Assembly (NCBI RefSeq): GCF_017656155.1
Contig: NZ_JACDOH010000005.1
Location: forward strand, 122,678 to 186,677
Direction of reading: 5' to 3'
From: Thermosyntropha sp.
Lineage (GTDB): Bacteria; Bacillota; Syntrophomonadia; Syntrophomonadales; Syntrophomonadaceae
DNA: 64,000 nucleotides
Part shown: in pieces, positions 8,904-17,251 of the stretch
How positions within the stretch are numbered: the first letter of the stretch is position 1
Layout of the letters: every line of letters begins with the position of its first letter
Translations under genes and position numbers: made by a program
Notes under the pieces: model-generated
The model's input: the letters and a program-made list of their open reading frames with translations, nothing else
The model's database searches: none
Told to the model about the DNA's origin: nothing

Positions 8904-9692
8904 CTAAATACTCATACCCCATTTTCGAACAGTTAATCTCTCCACCACATTAAAAACAAACACTTCAACAATTATCCCTACCATTACAATAGCTAAAAGA
9001 GCAGCAAAGGTAGCGGCCATGTCGAAATAATAACGGGTCATATATATATGCCATCCCAAACCACCGGCCGTTCCAGACGCAGCCCCGAAAACCATTTCGG
9101 CTGCAATAACTGCCCGCCATGCCCTGGCCCAGCCGATTTTAAGACCGGATAAAAAATAAGGCAGGGAAGCAGGCAAAATTATTTCCCATAAAAACTTAAT
9201 CCCTTTTAAACCGAAAGTCTGCCCTAATTCAATATAAACAGAAGGAACAGATTTAAAACCGGTTTTTATGTTTACCAGCATAGGCCAGAGTACCGAATGT
9301 ATAACTATAACCAATATGCTGGTTTCCCCTATCCCAAACCATAATATAGCTACCGGAAGCAGTGCTATACCAGGCAAAGGATGAAATATAGAATTCAACG
9401 CATCTGCTATATCTTCTACCCATCTCGATGACAGAGCAAAAAAAGCTATTAAAAGAGCTATGATGAGGGACAGAACCAAACCTTTCAATATGAGCAAAAG
9501 TGAATAAACCGTTTTAACTACTAGAACACCACTTATTACACCTTTGGCAAATTCTTTAAAAACCTTGGAAAAAGGGGGAAACAAGGCCTGGTCGAATATT
9601 CCACTCCAAGCAGTCAGTTCCCAAAGCAAAACGAGCAATACAATAAATATAAACTTGGGCAGCATCTCTTTTTTAAACCATAAGCTCTTCAC
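8904..9692 (-). CDS. ABC transporter permease, SsuC/TauC type
   Basis: About 262 residues with six or so membrane segments and the EAA loop (ELGQTFGLKGIKFLWEIILPASLPYFLSG has the usual EAA---G pattern) of binding-protein-dependent importers. The GTG at 9692 has AAAGGTG six bases upstream and follows the binding-protein stop; an earlier GTG at 9701 overlaps that stop. Substrate class cannot be read from the permease. Confidence 0.88.
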   Translation of the reverse strand: MKSLWFKKEMLPKFIFIVLLVLLWELTAWSGIFDQALFPPFSKVFKEFAKGVISGVLVVKTVYSLLLILKGLVLSLIIALLIAFFALSSRWVEDIADALNSIFHPLPGIALLPVAILWFGIGETSILVIVIHSVLWPMLVNIKTGFKSVPSVYIELGQTFGLKGIKFLWEIILPASLPYFLSGLKIGWARAWRAVIAAEMVFGAASGTAGGLGWHIYMTRYYFDMAATFAALLAIVMVGIIVEVFVFNVVERLTVRKWGMSI

Positions 9693-9697
9693 AAACT

Positions 9698-10741
9698 TCA
9701 CCTTTTAAACTGCAGTTTTTCGATAGCCGACATTTCGCCATATTTTTTGCCGATTGCAGCCTGAACATTTTCAAAGGCTATATCCGCAATGCTTTCCGGC
9801 ATTTTCTCAATATAACCGGCTTTTTTCATGAATTCGGCAAAATACATAAGTCCATAAGGGGTTGAGCAATAGTTGGTACCTTCCCAGGTTAAATACTTAT
9901 AAGTTTGTTCTTCACTCAGATTATACTGTTTTGCCAATATGGCAGCTGCTTCTTCAGGATTATTATTTATAAAAGCTACCGCCTCATTAAAAGCAGCTAT
10001 AAAAGCCGCATAAGCAGCCGGATTAGAGTCATGGAATTTTTCGGTTGCTACTCCAAAAATAAAAGTATACTCACCGCCAAAAGCTTCCTCTCCGGTAAGA
10101 ATTTGATGAAGCCCCGGATCAGACAATTCTTCAAACAGGTAAGGCGGAGATGCAAAATGAGCAGTTACATCTTTTTTAGCTTTTAAAGCAGTCATAGCAT
10201 CAGGATGAGTCAAAGATATCATTATATTGTCCAAAGCCCGGGCATCCCCTAATTCTCTTTCTGCTGCCATGGAAAGAAGTATATGCTGGATGCTGGCAAT
10301 AGCCGGTGTAGCAATCTTATCATCAAAGCCCAAATCTTTTATACCCTTTACCCCATCTTTATAAGTCATCAAAGCTAAGGGCTGACTGCACGAAGCAGTT
10401 GCTATCTTCCATTTAACCCCCTTGTCCCAGCCGATGAGAAAAGGGGATATACCCATAAATCCTATGTCTACATCGCCTGTAACCATGGCATCCCTTATTG
10501 CAGGGCCGGTACCCATCTGCTTCCACTCTACCTGGGCTGTCGGCAGGTACTTTTCAATCAAGCCCTTGCTCTCCATTATCTGCAACGGGGCATAGCCTAA
10601 GCCATACTGAATGGCAATAGTAATTTTGTTAACCTGTTTTTCTGGAGAAACAGAACTGTCGTTTTCCTGTTTGCATCCTGTCAATAAACTGCTGACAGCG
10701 AAAACTAAAATCAAAGCAAGTATAAACCCTTTCTTTTTCAC
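9698..10741 (-). CDS. ABC transporter substrate-binding lipoprotein, NMT1/SsuA-like
   Basis: A 347-residue binding protein with a lipoprotein signal (lipobox LLTGC, cysteine at residue 23) and an SsuA/NMT1-like fold: KITIAIQYGLGYAPLQIMESKGLIEKYLP is the usual opening strand-helix. Relatives bind nitrate, aliphatic sulfonates, taurine or thiamine pyrimidine precursors. It starts with GTG behind GGAGAGAAGG, 24 bases after the ATP-grasp gene, inside the amino-sugar operon. The ligand is unknown; the context suggests a small building block for the glycan modification, but chance insertion into the operon is possible. Confidence 0.85.
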   Translation of the reverse strand: MKKKGFILALILVFAVSSLLTGCKQENDSSVSPEKQVNKITIAIQYGLGYAPLQIMESKGLIEKYLPTAQVEWKQMGTGPAIRDAMVTGDVDIGFMGISPFLIGWDKGVKWKIATASCSQPLALMTYKDGVKGIKDLGFDDKIATPAIASIQHILLSMAAERELGDARALDNIMISLTHPDAMTALKAKKDVTAHFASPPYLFEELSDPGLHQILTGEEAFGGEYTFIFGVATEKFHDSNPAAYAAFIAAFNEAVAFINNNPEEAAAILAKQYNLSEEQTYKYLTWEGTNYCSTPYGLMYFAEFMKKAGYIEKMPESIADIAFENVQAAIGKKYGEMSAIEKLQFKR

Positions 10742-10765
10742 AACCTTCTCTCCTTCCCCACCATT

Positions 10766-12016
10766 TTACATAAAGCAAACCATATTTTCACCTGAACCAT
10801 CAATAATCTCAACCTTTTTGTATGCCTCAATAACCTTTCTTTCTAAATCTTTACGATTCCTCCCTTCTACCAGCAAATATCCTAACCGGCATGTACTATC
10901 TACCAACGGTCTTATTTCTTTAATATCCGGCTTATAAAAGCCTGCATTAACTACCCCCGGCATTTTTTTAACCTGATCAAGGCTTCTGACTTCTTTGACT
11001 TTTCCTGGTTTTCCTACAATAAATTTGACCATAGCATATTTATTATTTGATAAAAGATCATAGTTTTTAATTTTACATATATCTACACTTCGGCCTATAG
11101 ATTTCTCAATAAATATATCAACTATATCTATTCCAGAAACTAAAGGAATAAGTTCTTCTTCATGTCCTCCTCCGATTCTGCAGGCCACTTCCACTACTTC
11201 CAGATTATTTCCATTGACTATCATCTGAATATATATCGGACCTGAAAATATATTAAATGCCTTAACTATCTTTTCCACTACCTCTTTAATCTTTTCATAG
11301 TGGCTAAATGTATAAATTGATGGAAAAACATGTCCATCTGGTATCCCTAAGTGAGGCTCAACATTGAGTAAAGGCCGGTCGGTTATCATCAGAATATAGG
11401 GGATTAAGTCCTCTACCCAGGCACTTACGGTTATTTCGTCTCCATGACAAAATTCTTCTACTATAATCTCATCTGCCCAGGTAAAAGCAAAAGTCTGGTT
11501 CATAAAAGAAACAACATCATCTTCCAAGCTGTAAATCTTAAAAACCCCTCTCTGCCCCTGACTGTCGATAGGCTTTACAACGATAGGAAAATTCAAAGCA
11601 GATAAGCGTTTATAAAGATCAGTTTTATCCTTTAAGTCCTCCTTTTTCACCATCAAATAACGGCTGGAAGGAATATCGTTATTTACAAAAACCTCCTTCA
11701 TATACTTCTTGTTAGTTGCCCATAAAGCAGTTTCCGAACTTATCATGCGGGGAAGGCCAAAGGCTTCAGCCACCTTAGCTGCAGTTAAAACCGGCTGGTC
11801 GGTTCCTATGGTAAAAACTCCGTCAATTCCATATTTCCTGGCGATTTCGATATTACCTTCAATATCAAAGGTGCTTACCATCTCCGCAAAATCGGCCAGT
11901 TTTTTTCCCGGAGCGTCGGGCAGATAATCAGCTACAATAACCGTGAGCCCTTTAGCTTTTGACCTCCTTATTGCATTTATCTGCATAAAACCGCCGCCTA
12001 ATATTAATACCTTCAT
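10766..12016 (-). CDS. ATP-grasp carboxylate-amine ligase of unknown substrate
   Basis: About 416 residues in the layout of PurK/carbamoyl-phosphate-synthase-type ATP-grasp enzymes: an N-terminal Rossmann-like preATP domain (MKVLILGGGFMQINAIRRSK), a central ATP-grasp with FPIVVKPIDSQGQRGVFK near residues 145-162, DEIIVEEF and the metal-binding VVEVACRIGGGHEE near 270-283, then a small C-terminal domain. The ATG at 12016 has GGAGG six bases upstream. Such enzymes join a carboxylate to an amine through an acyl phosphate. Lying between a glycosyltransferase and sugar-nucleotide genes, it may acylate the amino sugar with an amino acid; this is inference. Confidence 0.8.
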   Translation of the reverse strand: MKVLILGGGFMQINAIRRSKAKGLTVIVADYLPDAPGKKLADFAEMVSTFDIEGNIEIARKYGIDGVFTIGTDQPVLTAAKVAEAFGLPRMISSETALWATNKKYMKEVFVNNDIPSSRYLMVKKEDLKDKTDLYKRLSALNFPIVVKPIDSQGQRGVFKIYSLEDDVVSFMNQTFAFTWADEIIVEEFCHGDEITVSAWVEDLIPYILMITDRPLLNVEPHLGIPDGHVFPSIYTFSHYEKIKEVVEKIVKAFNIFSGPIYIQMIVNGNNLEVVEVACRIGGGHEEELIPLVSGIDIVDIFIEKSIGRSVDICKIKNYDLLSNNKYAMVKFIVGKPGKVKEVRSLDQVKKMPGVVNAGFYKPDIKEIRPLVDSTCRLGYLLVEGRNRKDLERKVIEAYKKVEIIDGSGENMVCFM

Positions 12017-12028
12017 AAAATCCTCCAT

Positions 12029-12937
12029 TTAAAGCTGTAATTCTTTTATTTCATAAGGTGGTTTATCATTTAACATCTCCCTACGCAAACCCTTTATATA
12101 TCTGGCTGTAACCAGGAAAGATAAAAGGTTTAACAAAGTTAAAAACCATAAAATGATAAAAGCCAGCTTATCGAAAAAATATTTCATAGGAGCAACAAAT
12201 AATAAAACAGAAGCTATGCTGAGTACGGTAAAAAACACCAGCCATATAAAAACAGTTATTTTTAAAGGCAGATCAGAATGATTAAATACCAGATTTAATG
12301 CTAATCTGGCAGCTTTTTTTATGCTGTAATTGCTCCTGCCATATTTCCTGGCATCGTGTTTAACCTTAATACAGGCTGTATTAGAAGTATTTTCAAAAAT
12401 AAGTCCTGCCAGATAAATCTCTTTTCGTTTACAATTACTCAAAAGCTCTGCTAATCCTTTTCTTATAATCCTGAAGCTGCTCACCTTTAAATCAGGAGGC
12501 TTGTCATAAATTACATTGAGGGATTTATCAATTAAACGATTCCCTAAGTTCCTGTAAAAACTGTGTTTTTTGTCTTCAGCTATGCCAAAAACTATATCAT
12601 AGCCTTCTTCAATCTTATCAATAAGCTTTACAATCTCCTCCGGAGGATGCTGCAGGTCATCATCCATAGTAATAACATAATCACCGCTGCAGTAGCGCAT
12701 ACCGCATAAAGTCGCATTATGCTGGCCGGAATTAAAGGCTAATCTTATCAGCTTTACCCTTTTATCTTTTTCCCTTAATCTGCACATCATCTTATAGCTT
12801 TCATCCCGGCTGAAGTCATCAACCATTATAATTTCAAAATCTAGACCTTTTTTTCCCATTACTTCTTTAATCCTGTCATATAGCTCCTCTAAGCTTTCAG
12901 CTCCGTTATATACCGGAATAACTATTGAAATCATCAT
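12029..12937 (-). CDS. GT2 glycosyltransferase, DPM1/ArnC/GtrB-like, with C-terminal membrane anchor
   Basis: A 302-residue family-2 transferase expected to load a sugar onto undecaprenyl phosphate at the inner face of the membrane. Seen: SIVIPVYNGAESL at the N-terminus, MVDDFSRDES, the DDDLQHPPEE metal-binding motif near residues 92-101, and two membrane segments at about 230-250 and 262-285. It lies 19 bases after the aminotransferase. The pairing of this protein type with a GT-C transferase in one operon is the usual two-step polyprenyl-linked glycosylation plan. Confidence 0.85.
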   Translation of the reverse strand: MMISIVIPVYNGAESLEELYDRIKEVMGKKGLDFEIIMVDDFSRDESYKMMCRLREKDKRVKLIRLAFNSGQHNATLCGMRYCSGDYVITMDDDLQHPPEEIVKLIDKIEEGYDIVFGIAEDKKHSFYRNLGNRLIDKSLNVIYDKPPDLKVSSFRIIRKGLAELLSNCKRKEIYLAGLIFENTSNTACIKVKHDARKYGRSNYSIKKAARLALNLVFNHSDLPLKITVFIWLVFFTVLSIASVLLFVAPMKYFFDKLAFIILWFLTLLNLLSFLVTARYIKGLRREMLNDKPPYEIKELQL

Positions 12938-12956
12938 AAACTTTCCTGCCTCAACT

Positions 12957-14099
12957 TTATTCTAAAGCATTTAAAAGCCGGCTGAGATTTTTTAGGATAT
13001 ATTCCTGCTTTTCCTCCGTTAAATCAGGATAAAGTGGAAGCCTCAGTATGGTGGAAGCTGCTTTTTCCGTAACCGGCAAATCCCCTTCTTTATACCCCAA
13101 TCTTCTCCCCATAGGCGAAAGATGCAAAGGCATATAATGGATAACTGCTTCTATGCCGACCTTATTCAGCCCTTCTTTAACAAAATTCCTGTGTTCCTCC
13201 GAAGTAAAAAGCAAATAAAAAATATGATAATTGGAAACTGCATAAGAAGGTATAAAAGGAAGCCTAATTAAACCTTTTTTCTCATATTCCAGTAAACTTT
13301 CATAATAACGCTCATAAACCTTCCGCCTAAAATCATATATAATATCTAATTCTTCCATTTGTGCATATAGATAGGCAGCAAGCAAATCAGCCGGAGTATA
13401 GCTTGAACCTACATCAACCCAGGTATATTTATCAACCATACCGGCTAAAAACGCCTGCCGGTTAGTCCCTTTTTCCCACAGATATTCTGCTCTCTTAATC
13501 ATTTTAGGGTCTATATTATTAAGAAGAATAGCTCCCCCTTCGCCACAGGTATAATTTTTGGTAGCATGAAAGCTGTAACACCCTATATGCCCTATAGTTC
13601 CGAGATATCTATCTTTGTATAAGGCATTTACGGCTTGAGCCGCATCTTCAATTAAAAATAATCCGTTCTCTTTTGCAATATAAAGAAGTTTATCCATATC
13701 ACAGGCTATTCCTGCATAATGAACCGGAATAACCGCTTTAGTTTTTGAAGTTATTTTCTTTTCTACATCTTCAGGAGATATATTTAAAGTCAGCCCGTCA
13801 ATATCTGCAAATACCGGCTTAGCTCCCCTAAGCATTACCGCATTAGCGGTGGAGGTAAAAGTAAACGAAGGCATAATAACCTCATCTTCAGGACCCAGGT
13901 TAACAAGGAGAGCTGCCATTTCCAATGCAGCTGTGCAGGAAGTAGTAAGCAAAACTTTTGAAGCTTTAAACTTACCACATATAAAATCCTGCACCTTCTT
14001 AGTATAAAATTTGCCCTGTCCCCCCTGACTCTTTATACAGTTATTTATATAATAAATTTCACGACCTGTAGTATAAATCTGATTAAAGGGAATCTTCAT
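12957..14099 (-). CDS. wecE: DegT/DnrJ/EryC1-family sugar aminotransferase, close to WecE/RffA
   Basis: PLP-dependent enzyme expected to convert dTDP-4-keto-6-deoxyglucose to the dTDP-4-amino-4,6-dideoxygalactose type. The sequence follows WecE closely: KVLLTTSCTAALEMAALL, DEVIMPSFTFTSTANAV, VIPVHYAGIACDMD, EDAAQAV and SFHATKNYTCGEGGA, which holds the PLP lysine. The ATG at 14099 is used because its GAGG site and the rmlA stop at 14104 both fit; the frame is open seven codons more. About 380 residues, normal for the family. The symbol is by resemblance; exact product stereochemistry is not proven. Confidence 0.88.
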   Translation of the reverse strand: MKIPFNQIYTTGREIYYINNCIKSQGGQGKFYTKKVQDFICGKFKASKVLLTTSCTAALEMAALLVNLGPEDEVIMPSFTFTSTANAVMLRGAKPVFADIDGLTLNISPEDVEKKITSKTKAVIPVHYAGIACDMDKLLYIAKENGLFLIEDAAQAVNALYKDRYLGTIGHIGCYSFHATKNYTCGEGGAILLNNIDPKMIKRAEYLWEKGTNRQAFLAGMVDKYTWVDVGSSYTPADLLAAYLYAQMEELDIIYDFRRKVYERYYESLLEYEKKGLIRLPFIPSYAVSNYHIFYLLFTSEEHRNFVKEGLNKVGIEAVIHYMPLHLSPMGRRLGYKEGDLPVTEKAASTILRLPLYPDLTEEKQEYILKNLSRLLNALE

Positions 14100-14103
14100 A
14101 GCT

Positions 14104-14841
14104 TTAATCCTCTGAAACAATTATTTTATTATCAATTTCCAGCATAATTCTGTTGGCATAAGCCAGTGATTCAAAAGTCCCGGCATCAGTCCATTCGCCT
14201 TCCAAAAGGTCATAATAAAGCTGATTTAAACTGATATAAAAATTATTTACCGGGGTAATCTCATATTCTCCATGAGCATTAGGCCTTATCTGACGAATTA
14301 TATCAAAAACCTTTTCATCATACATATATATACCAATAACTGCATATTGACTCTTGGGATAAAGCGGTTTTTCCTCAATCTCAACTATCTTAAGCTCATC
14401 TAATGCAGCTATACCAAATCTTTCAGGATCTTCAACCTTGCGTAAAAGTACACGGGCCCCCTCTTTTTGCTGACGAAACCTGTCAACATATTTCTTTATG
14501 CTGTGAGTAGCAATATTATCGCCTAAAATAACAACGATTTTTTCTCCTCGAGCAAAATTTTCAGCAAGAAGCAGTGCATTTGCTATGCCTAAAGGTTCTT
14601 CTTGAACCTTAAAAGTAAAATCGCAGCCAAAATCTCTCCCGCTTCCTAAAAGACGCACAATCTCCCCCATATGCTCCTTTCCGGTAACCACCATAATATC
14701 AGTAATACCTGCAAAAATTAGCTGTTTTACCGGATTAAAAATCATAGGTTCTTTTCCTACCGGCAAAAGATGTTTATTAGTTACTTTAGTAAGAGGGTAT
14801 AAACGGGTTCCCCTACCCCCTGCCAGTATTACTCCTTTCAT
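14104..14841 (-). CDS. rmlA: Glucose-1-phosphate thymidylyltransferase
   Basis: Makes dTDP-glucose from dTTP and glucose-1-phosphate. The nucleotide-binding signature GVILAGGRGTRLYPLT starts at residue 3, followed by PVGKEPMIFNPV, and EYEITPVNNFYI with the GEWTDAGTFESL tail. At about 245 residues it is of the short class lacking the extra C-terminal helices of RmlA long forms. The ATG at 14841 follows GAGGTGG and overlaps the rmlB stop by four bases. Confidence 0.92.
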   Translation of the reverse strand: MKGVILAGGRGTRLYPLTKVTNKHLLPVGKEPMIFNPVKQLIFAGITDIMVVTGKEHMGEIVRLLGSGRDFGCDFTFKVQEEPLGIANALLLAENFARGEKIVVILGDNIATHSIKKYVDRFRQQKEGARVLLRKVEDPERFGIAALDELKIVEIEEKPLYPKSQYAVIGIYMYDEKVFDIIRQIRPNAHGEYEITPVNNFYISLNQLYYDLLEGEWTDAGTFESLAYANRIMLEIDNKIIVSED

Positions 14842-15881
14842 ATTCCACCTCTTTTTCGCCAATTTGTAATGCGTTTTTTGGCATTTCTAAGCCACTTTTG
14901 ATTCCGCAAATACCATTCTATGGTTAACCTTATCCCTTCTTCAAAGCTTACCTCAGGACGCCAGCCCAAGTCATCTCTTATTTTGCGGGAATCTACTGCA
15001 TACCTGAAATCATGCCCTTTGCGGTCTTCCACAAAAGTTATTAAATCGTAATTTATCATTATCCGCCTTTTATCATCATAAGGCAAAAGTTCCTTGAGCA
15101 AATCTATTATGAGCCGAATCAATCGGATATTTTCCATCTCACAATTGGCACCTATATTATATATCTCGCCTGCTTTGGCCTGATTAGCTATATAATCCAC
15201 TGCCCTACAGTGATCTTTAACAAAAATCCAGTCCCTTATATTCATACCATTTCCGTATACAGGTACAGGTTTATTATTTAAGGCATGTTCAATGACAAGA
15301 GGAATTAATTTTTCCGGTGACTGAAACGGCCCGTAATTATTAGAACACCTGGTTATATTAACTGGCAAGCCGTAAGTTTTATAATATGCCTCTACCATTA
15401 GATCAGCCGATGCTTTAGAGGCAGAATAAGGACTGCTGGGCTTTAAAAGCGATTTTTCCGTAAAAAAACCTTGTTCTCCCAAAGAACCGTATACCTCATC
15501 AGTTGAAATCTGAACATATTTAGAAACCGAATATTTAAGAGCATAATCTAACAATACTTGAGTTCCTGAGATATTAGTGTAAGTAAAAATACGGGGATAA
15601 TTTATGCTTCTGTCCACATGAGATTCTGCCGCAAAGTTTATAACTATATCCGGCTTATACTTATTAAAAACTAACTCCAAAGCTTTACGGTCATTAATAT
15701 CAGCCCTTATAAAAAAATAGTTATTTCTGTCCTGTATGTTTTCTAAATTTGAAAGATTGCCTGCATAAGTAAGTTTATCAACATTTATTACTAAAACCTC
15801 ATCACCATATTTTTGCATAAGATAATGTATAAAATTGGAGCCTATAAAACCAGCCCCACCAGTTATCAAATAAGTTTTCAC
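14838..15881 (-). CDS. rmlB: dTDP-glucose 4,6-dehydratase
   Basis: Converts dTDP-glucose to dTDP-4-keto-6-deoxyglucose. NAD-binding TGGAGFIGSNF is near residue 8, the catalytic STDEVYG near 123 and the YSASK catalytic pair near 150; NYGPFQSPEKLIPL and GNGMNIRDWIFVKDH are family hallmarks. The GTG start at 15881 is set by GGAGG seven bases upstream. First gene of a nine-gene operon running to 6138. RmlC and RmlD are absent nearby, so the product is not dTDP-rhamnose here. Confidence 0.93.
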   Translation of the reverse strand: MKTYLITGGAGFIGSNFIHYLMQKYGDEVLVINVDKLTYAGNLSNLENIQDRNNYFFIRADINDRKALELVFNKYKPDIVINFAAESHVDRSINYPRIFTYTNISGTQVLLDYALKYSVSKYVQISTDEVYGSLGEQGFFTEKSLLKPSSPYSASKASADLMVEAYYKTYGLPVNITRCSNNYGPFQSPEKLIPLVIEHALNNKPVPVYGNGMNIRDWIFVKDHCRAVDYIANQAKAGEIYNIGANCEMENIRLIRLIIDLLKELLPYDDKRRIMINYDLITFVEDRKGHDFRYAVDSRKIRDDLGWRPEVSFEEGIRLTIEWYLRNQKWLRNAKKRITNWRKRGGI

Positions 15882-15918
15882 GGCTAAACCTCCAGACAGA
15901 ATTATATAAAATAAAACC

Positions 15919-15954
15919 AAATAAAGGGAAAAGTACAGGCTTTTCCCTTTATTT
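15919..15954 (-). terminator. Terminator after the rhodanese gene
   Basis: A 14-bp AATAAAGGGAAAAG stem with a six-base loop follows the rhodanese stop and is trailed by a T-rich run on the minus strand. It would also end transcripts from the left on the plus strand. A TATAAT at 15901-15906 lies just downstream but too close to the rmlB ribosome site to be assigned as its promoter. Confidence 0.75.
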
Positions 15955-15975
15955 AATCATTATGTTTATTATTAT

Positions 15976-16887
15976 TTATTTTTCTACAGGAAGTCCAGCA
16001 GGTACCCAACCTAAATCAAACCCGCTTTTGACAGAGTAGGCATCTACTCCTAATACTTTCAAAACAGCGACGGTCTGGCCTGCTGTTTGGCCTGTATAAC
16101 AATAAATATATACTGGTTTATCTTTAGGAAACTCATCAAAATGTTTGTTAACTTCTTTGAACGGAATATTTATTGCTCCTTTAATATGACCTTTTGCATA
16201 ATCTTCAGGAGAGCGGATATCCACTATCATCATATCCTGACCTGCATCTATCTTCTTTTGCAAATCTTCTGAAGTTATAATATTTTTATTTTCAGGCAGT
16301 TTGGCAAAATAATCCTTTAAAATGGAAGCTATTTCTTTATCCACTTCAGCAGGCTTTACATCAGCAGGAAGTTCATTTTCAACTGTATCTACCGGGAAAT
16401 TATTTTCTCCCACCCAACCTTTATTAAATCCAAAATGCAGGGATCTCGCATTATAGCCGTACATATTCATAATAGCAACCGTTTGCCCTGCTGTTTGACC
16501 TGTATAACAATAAACAAATATTTCCTTATCTGAAGGTATTTTGTCTAAATACTCATGCATTTTTGCGAAAGGGATATTAACTGCCCCTTTAATATGTCCT
16601 TTGGCATAATCTTCAGGAGAACGGATGTCAATTATTAAAATATTTGCGTCCCCAGCATCTATTCTTTCTTTTAACTCGGGAGAATTAATCTTATAGATAT
16701 GTTCAGGCATTTGTGCAAAATACGCATCTGCTATCTCACGAATATCAACGGTTTTTTGAGCAGCAGATTGATCAGTTTCGGGAACATTATCAGCTTCCTG
16801 GCTTTTACCACAACCTACTGCTAATGTGGCTAAAAGCATTACCACCAATAAAACCGCAAGCCATCTGGTTTTTACATTTTTAAACAT
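15976..16887 (-). CDS. Double-rhodanese lipoprotein
   Basis: A 303-residue extracytoplasmic sulfurtransferase-like protein. The lipobox LAVGC puts the lipidated cysteine at residue 26. Two near-identical rhodanese domains follow (about 65-165 and 200-300), each with IDIRSPEDYAKGHIKGA and the active-site loop CYTGQT; catalytic cysteines are about C127 and C263. Both loops are intact, unlike many tandem rhodaneses in which one copy is dead. A GGGGAGG site precedes the ATG. Its neighbour across the LysR gene is a polysulfide/thiosulfate-reductase-like complex, which suggests a role in handling sulfane sulfur outside the cell. Confidence 0.9.
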   Translation of the reverse strand: MFKNVKTRWLAVLLVVMLLATLAVGCGKSQEADNVPETDQSAAQKTVDIREIADAYFAQMPEHIYKINSPELKERIDAGDANILIIDIRSPEDYAKGHIKGAVNIPFAKMHEYLDKIPSDKEIFVYCYTGQTAGQTVAIMNMYGYNARSLHFGFNKGWVGENNFPVDTVENELPADVKPAEVDKEIASILKDYFAKLPENKNIITSEDLQKKIDAGQDMMIVDIRSPEDYAKGHIKGAINIPFKEVNKHFDEFPKDKPVYIYCYTGQTAGQTVAVLKVLGVDAYSVKSGFDLGWVPAGLPVEK

Positions 16888-17108
16888 TAAAATTCCTCCC
16901 CTTTTACAGTATTTTGGCTAATACTTTAGAAATACCCGCAAACTATGTCCCATTCACCCCCCTCCATCCAGACTGAAAACTAAAAGACCAATAATTATCC
17001 TTAATTAAATTATATCCAGCAATAAAATAAAAGAATTATTTGAAATCCTTATAACCCTATAAACAAATTAAGCAGCTTAACAAAAATAGGTTCATAATAA
17101 GCTCCATT

Positions 17109-17123
17109 TTGCACAAATTGCAA
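17109..17123. promoter_or_regulatory. LysR-type operator candidate
   Basis: TTGCA-CAAAT-TGCAA is a perfect five-base inverted repeat and contains the T-N11-A core of LysR-family sites. It sits 15 bases upstream of the -35 hexamer of the lysR promoter and between the divergent genes, the normal place for autoregulation and for control of the neighbour. Confidence 0.5.
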
Positions 17124-17138
17124 TAAAAACCGATTTTA

Positions 17139-17168
17139 TGGACAGGAAAATAATTTTTTTATTATAAT
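17139..17168 (+). promoter_or_regulatory. Candidate sigma-A promoter of the LysR gene
   Basis: TGGACA (17139-17144, 5 of 6) and TATAAT (17163-17168, 6 of 6) are spaced by 18 bases, giving a start near 17175 and a leader of about 75 bases. Confidence 0.55.
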
Positions 17169-17251
17169 GTAAATAATATAGAAAAAATGTAAGTACATCT
17201 TAATATTTAAGGTCATAAGGCATAAAAGGCAGAAAACGGGGGAGAAGGAAG

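Larger units (their letters stand above)
16888..17251. other. Intergenic region between the rhodanese and LysR genes
   Basis: AT-rich divergent promoter region of 364 bases. It holds the LysR-type dyad at 17109-17123, a plus-strand promoter at 17139-17168, and a minus-strand TATAAT at 17009-17014 toward the rhodanese gene that lacks a convincing -35. No further open frame was seen. Confidence 0.7.
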
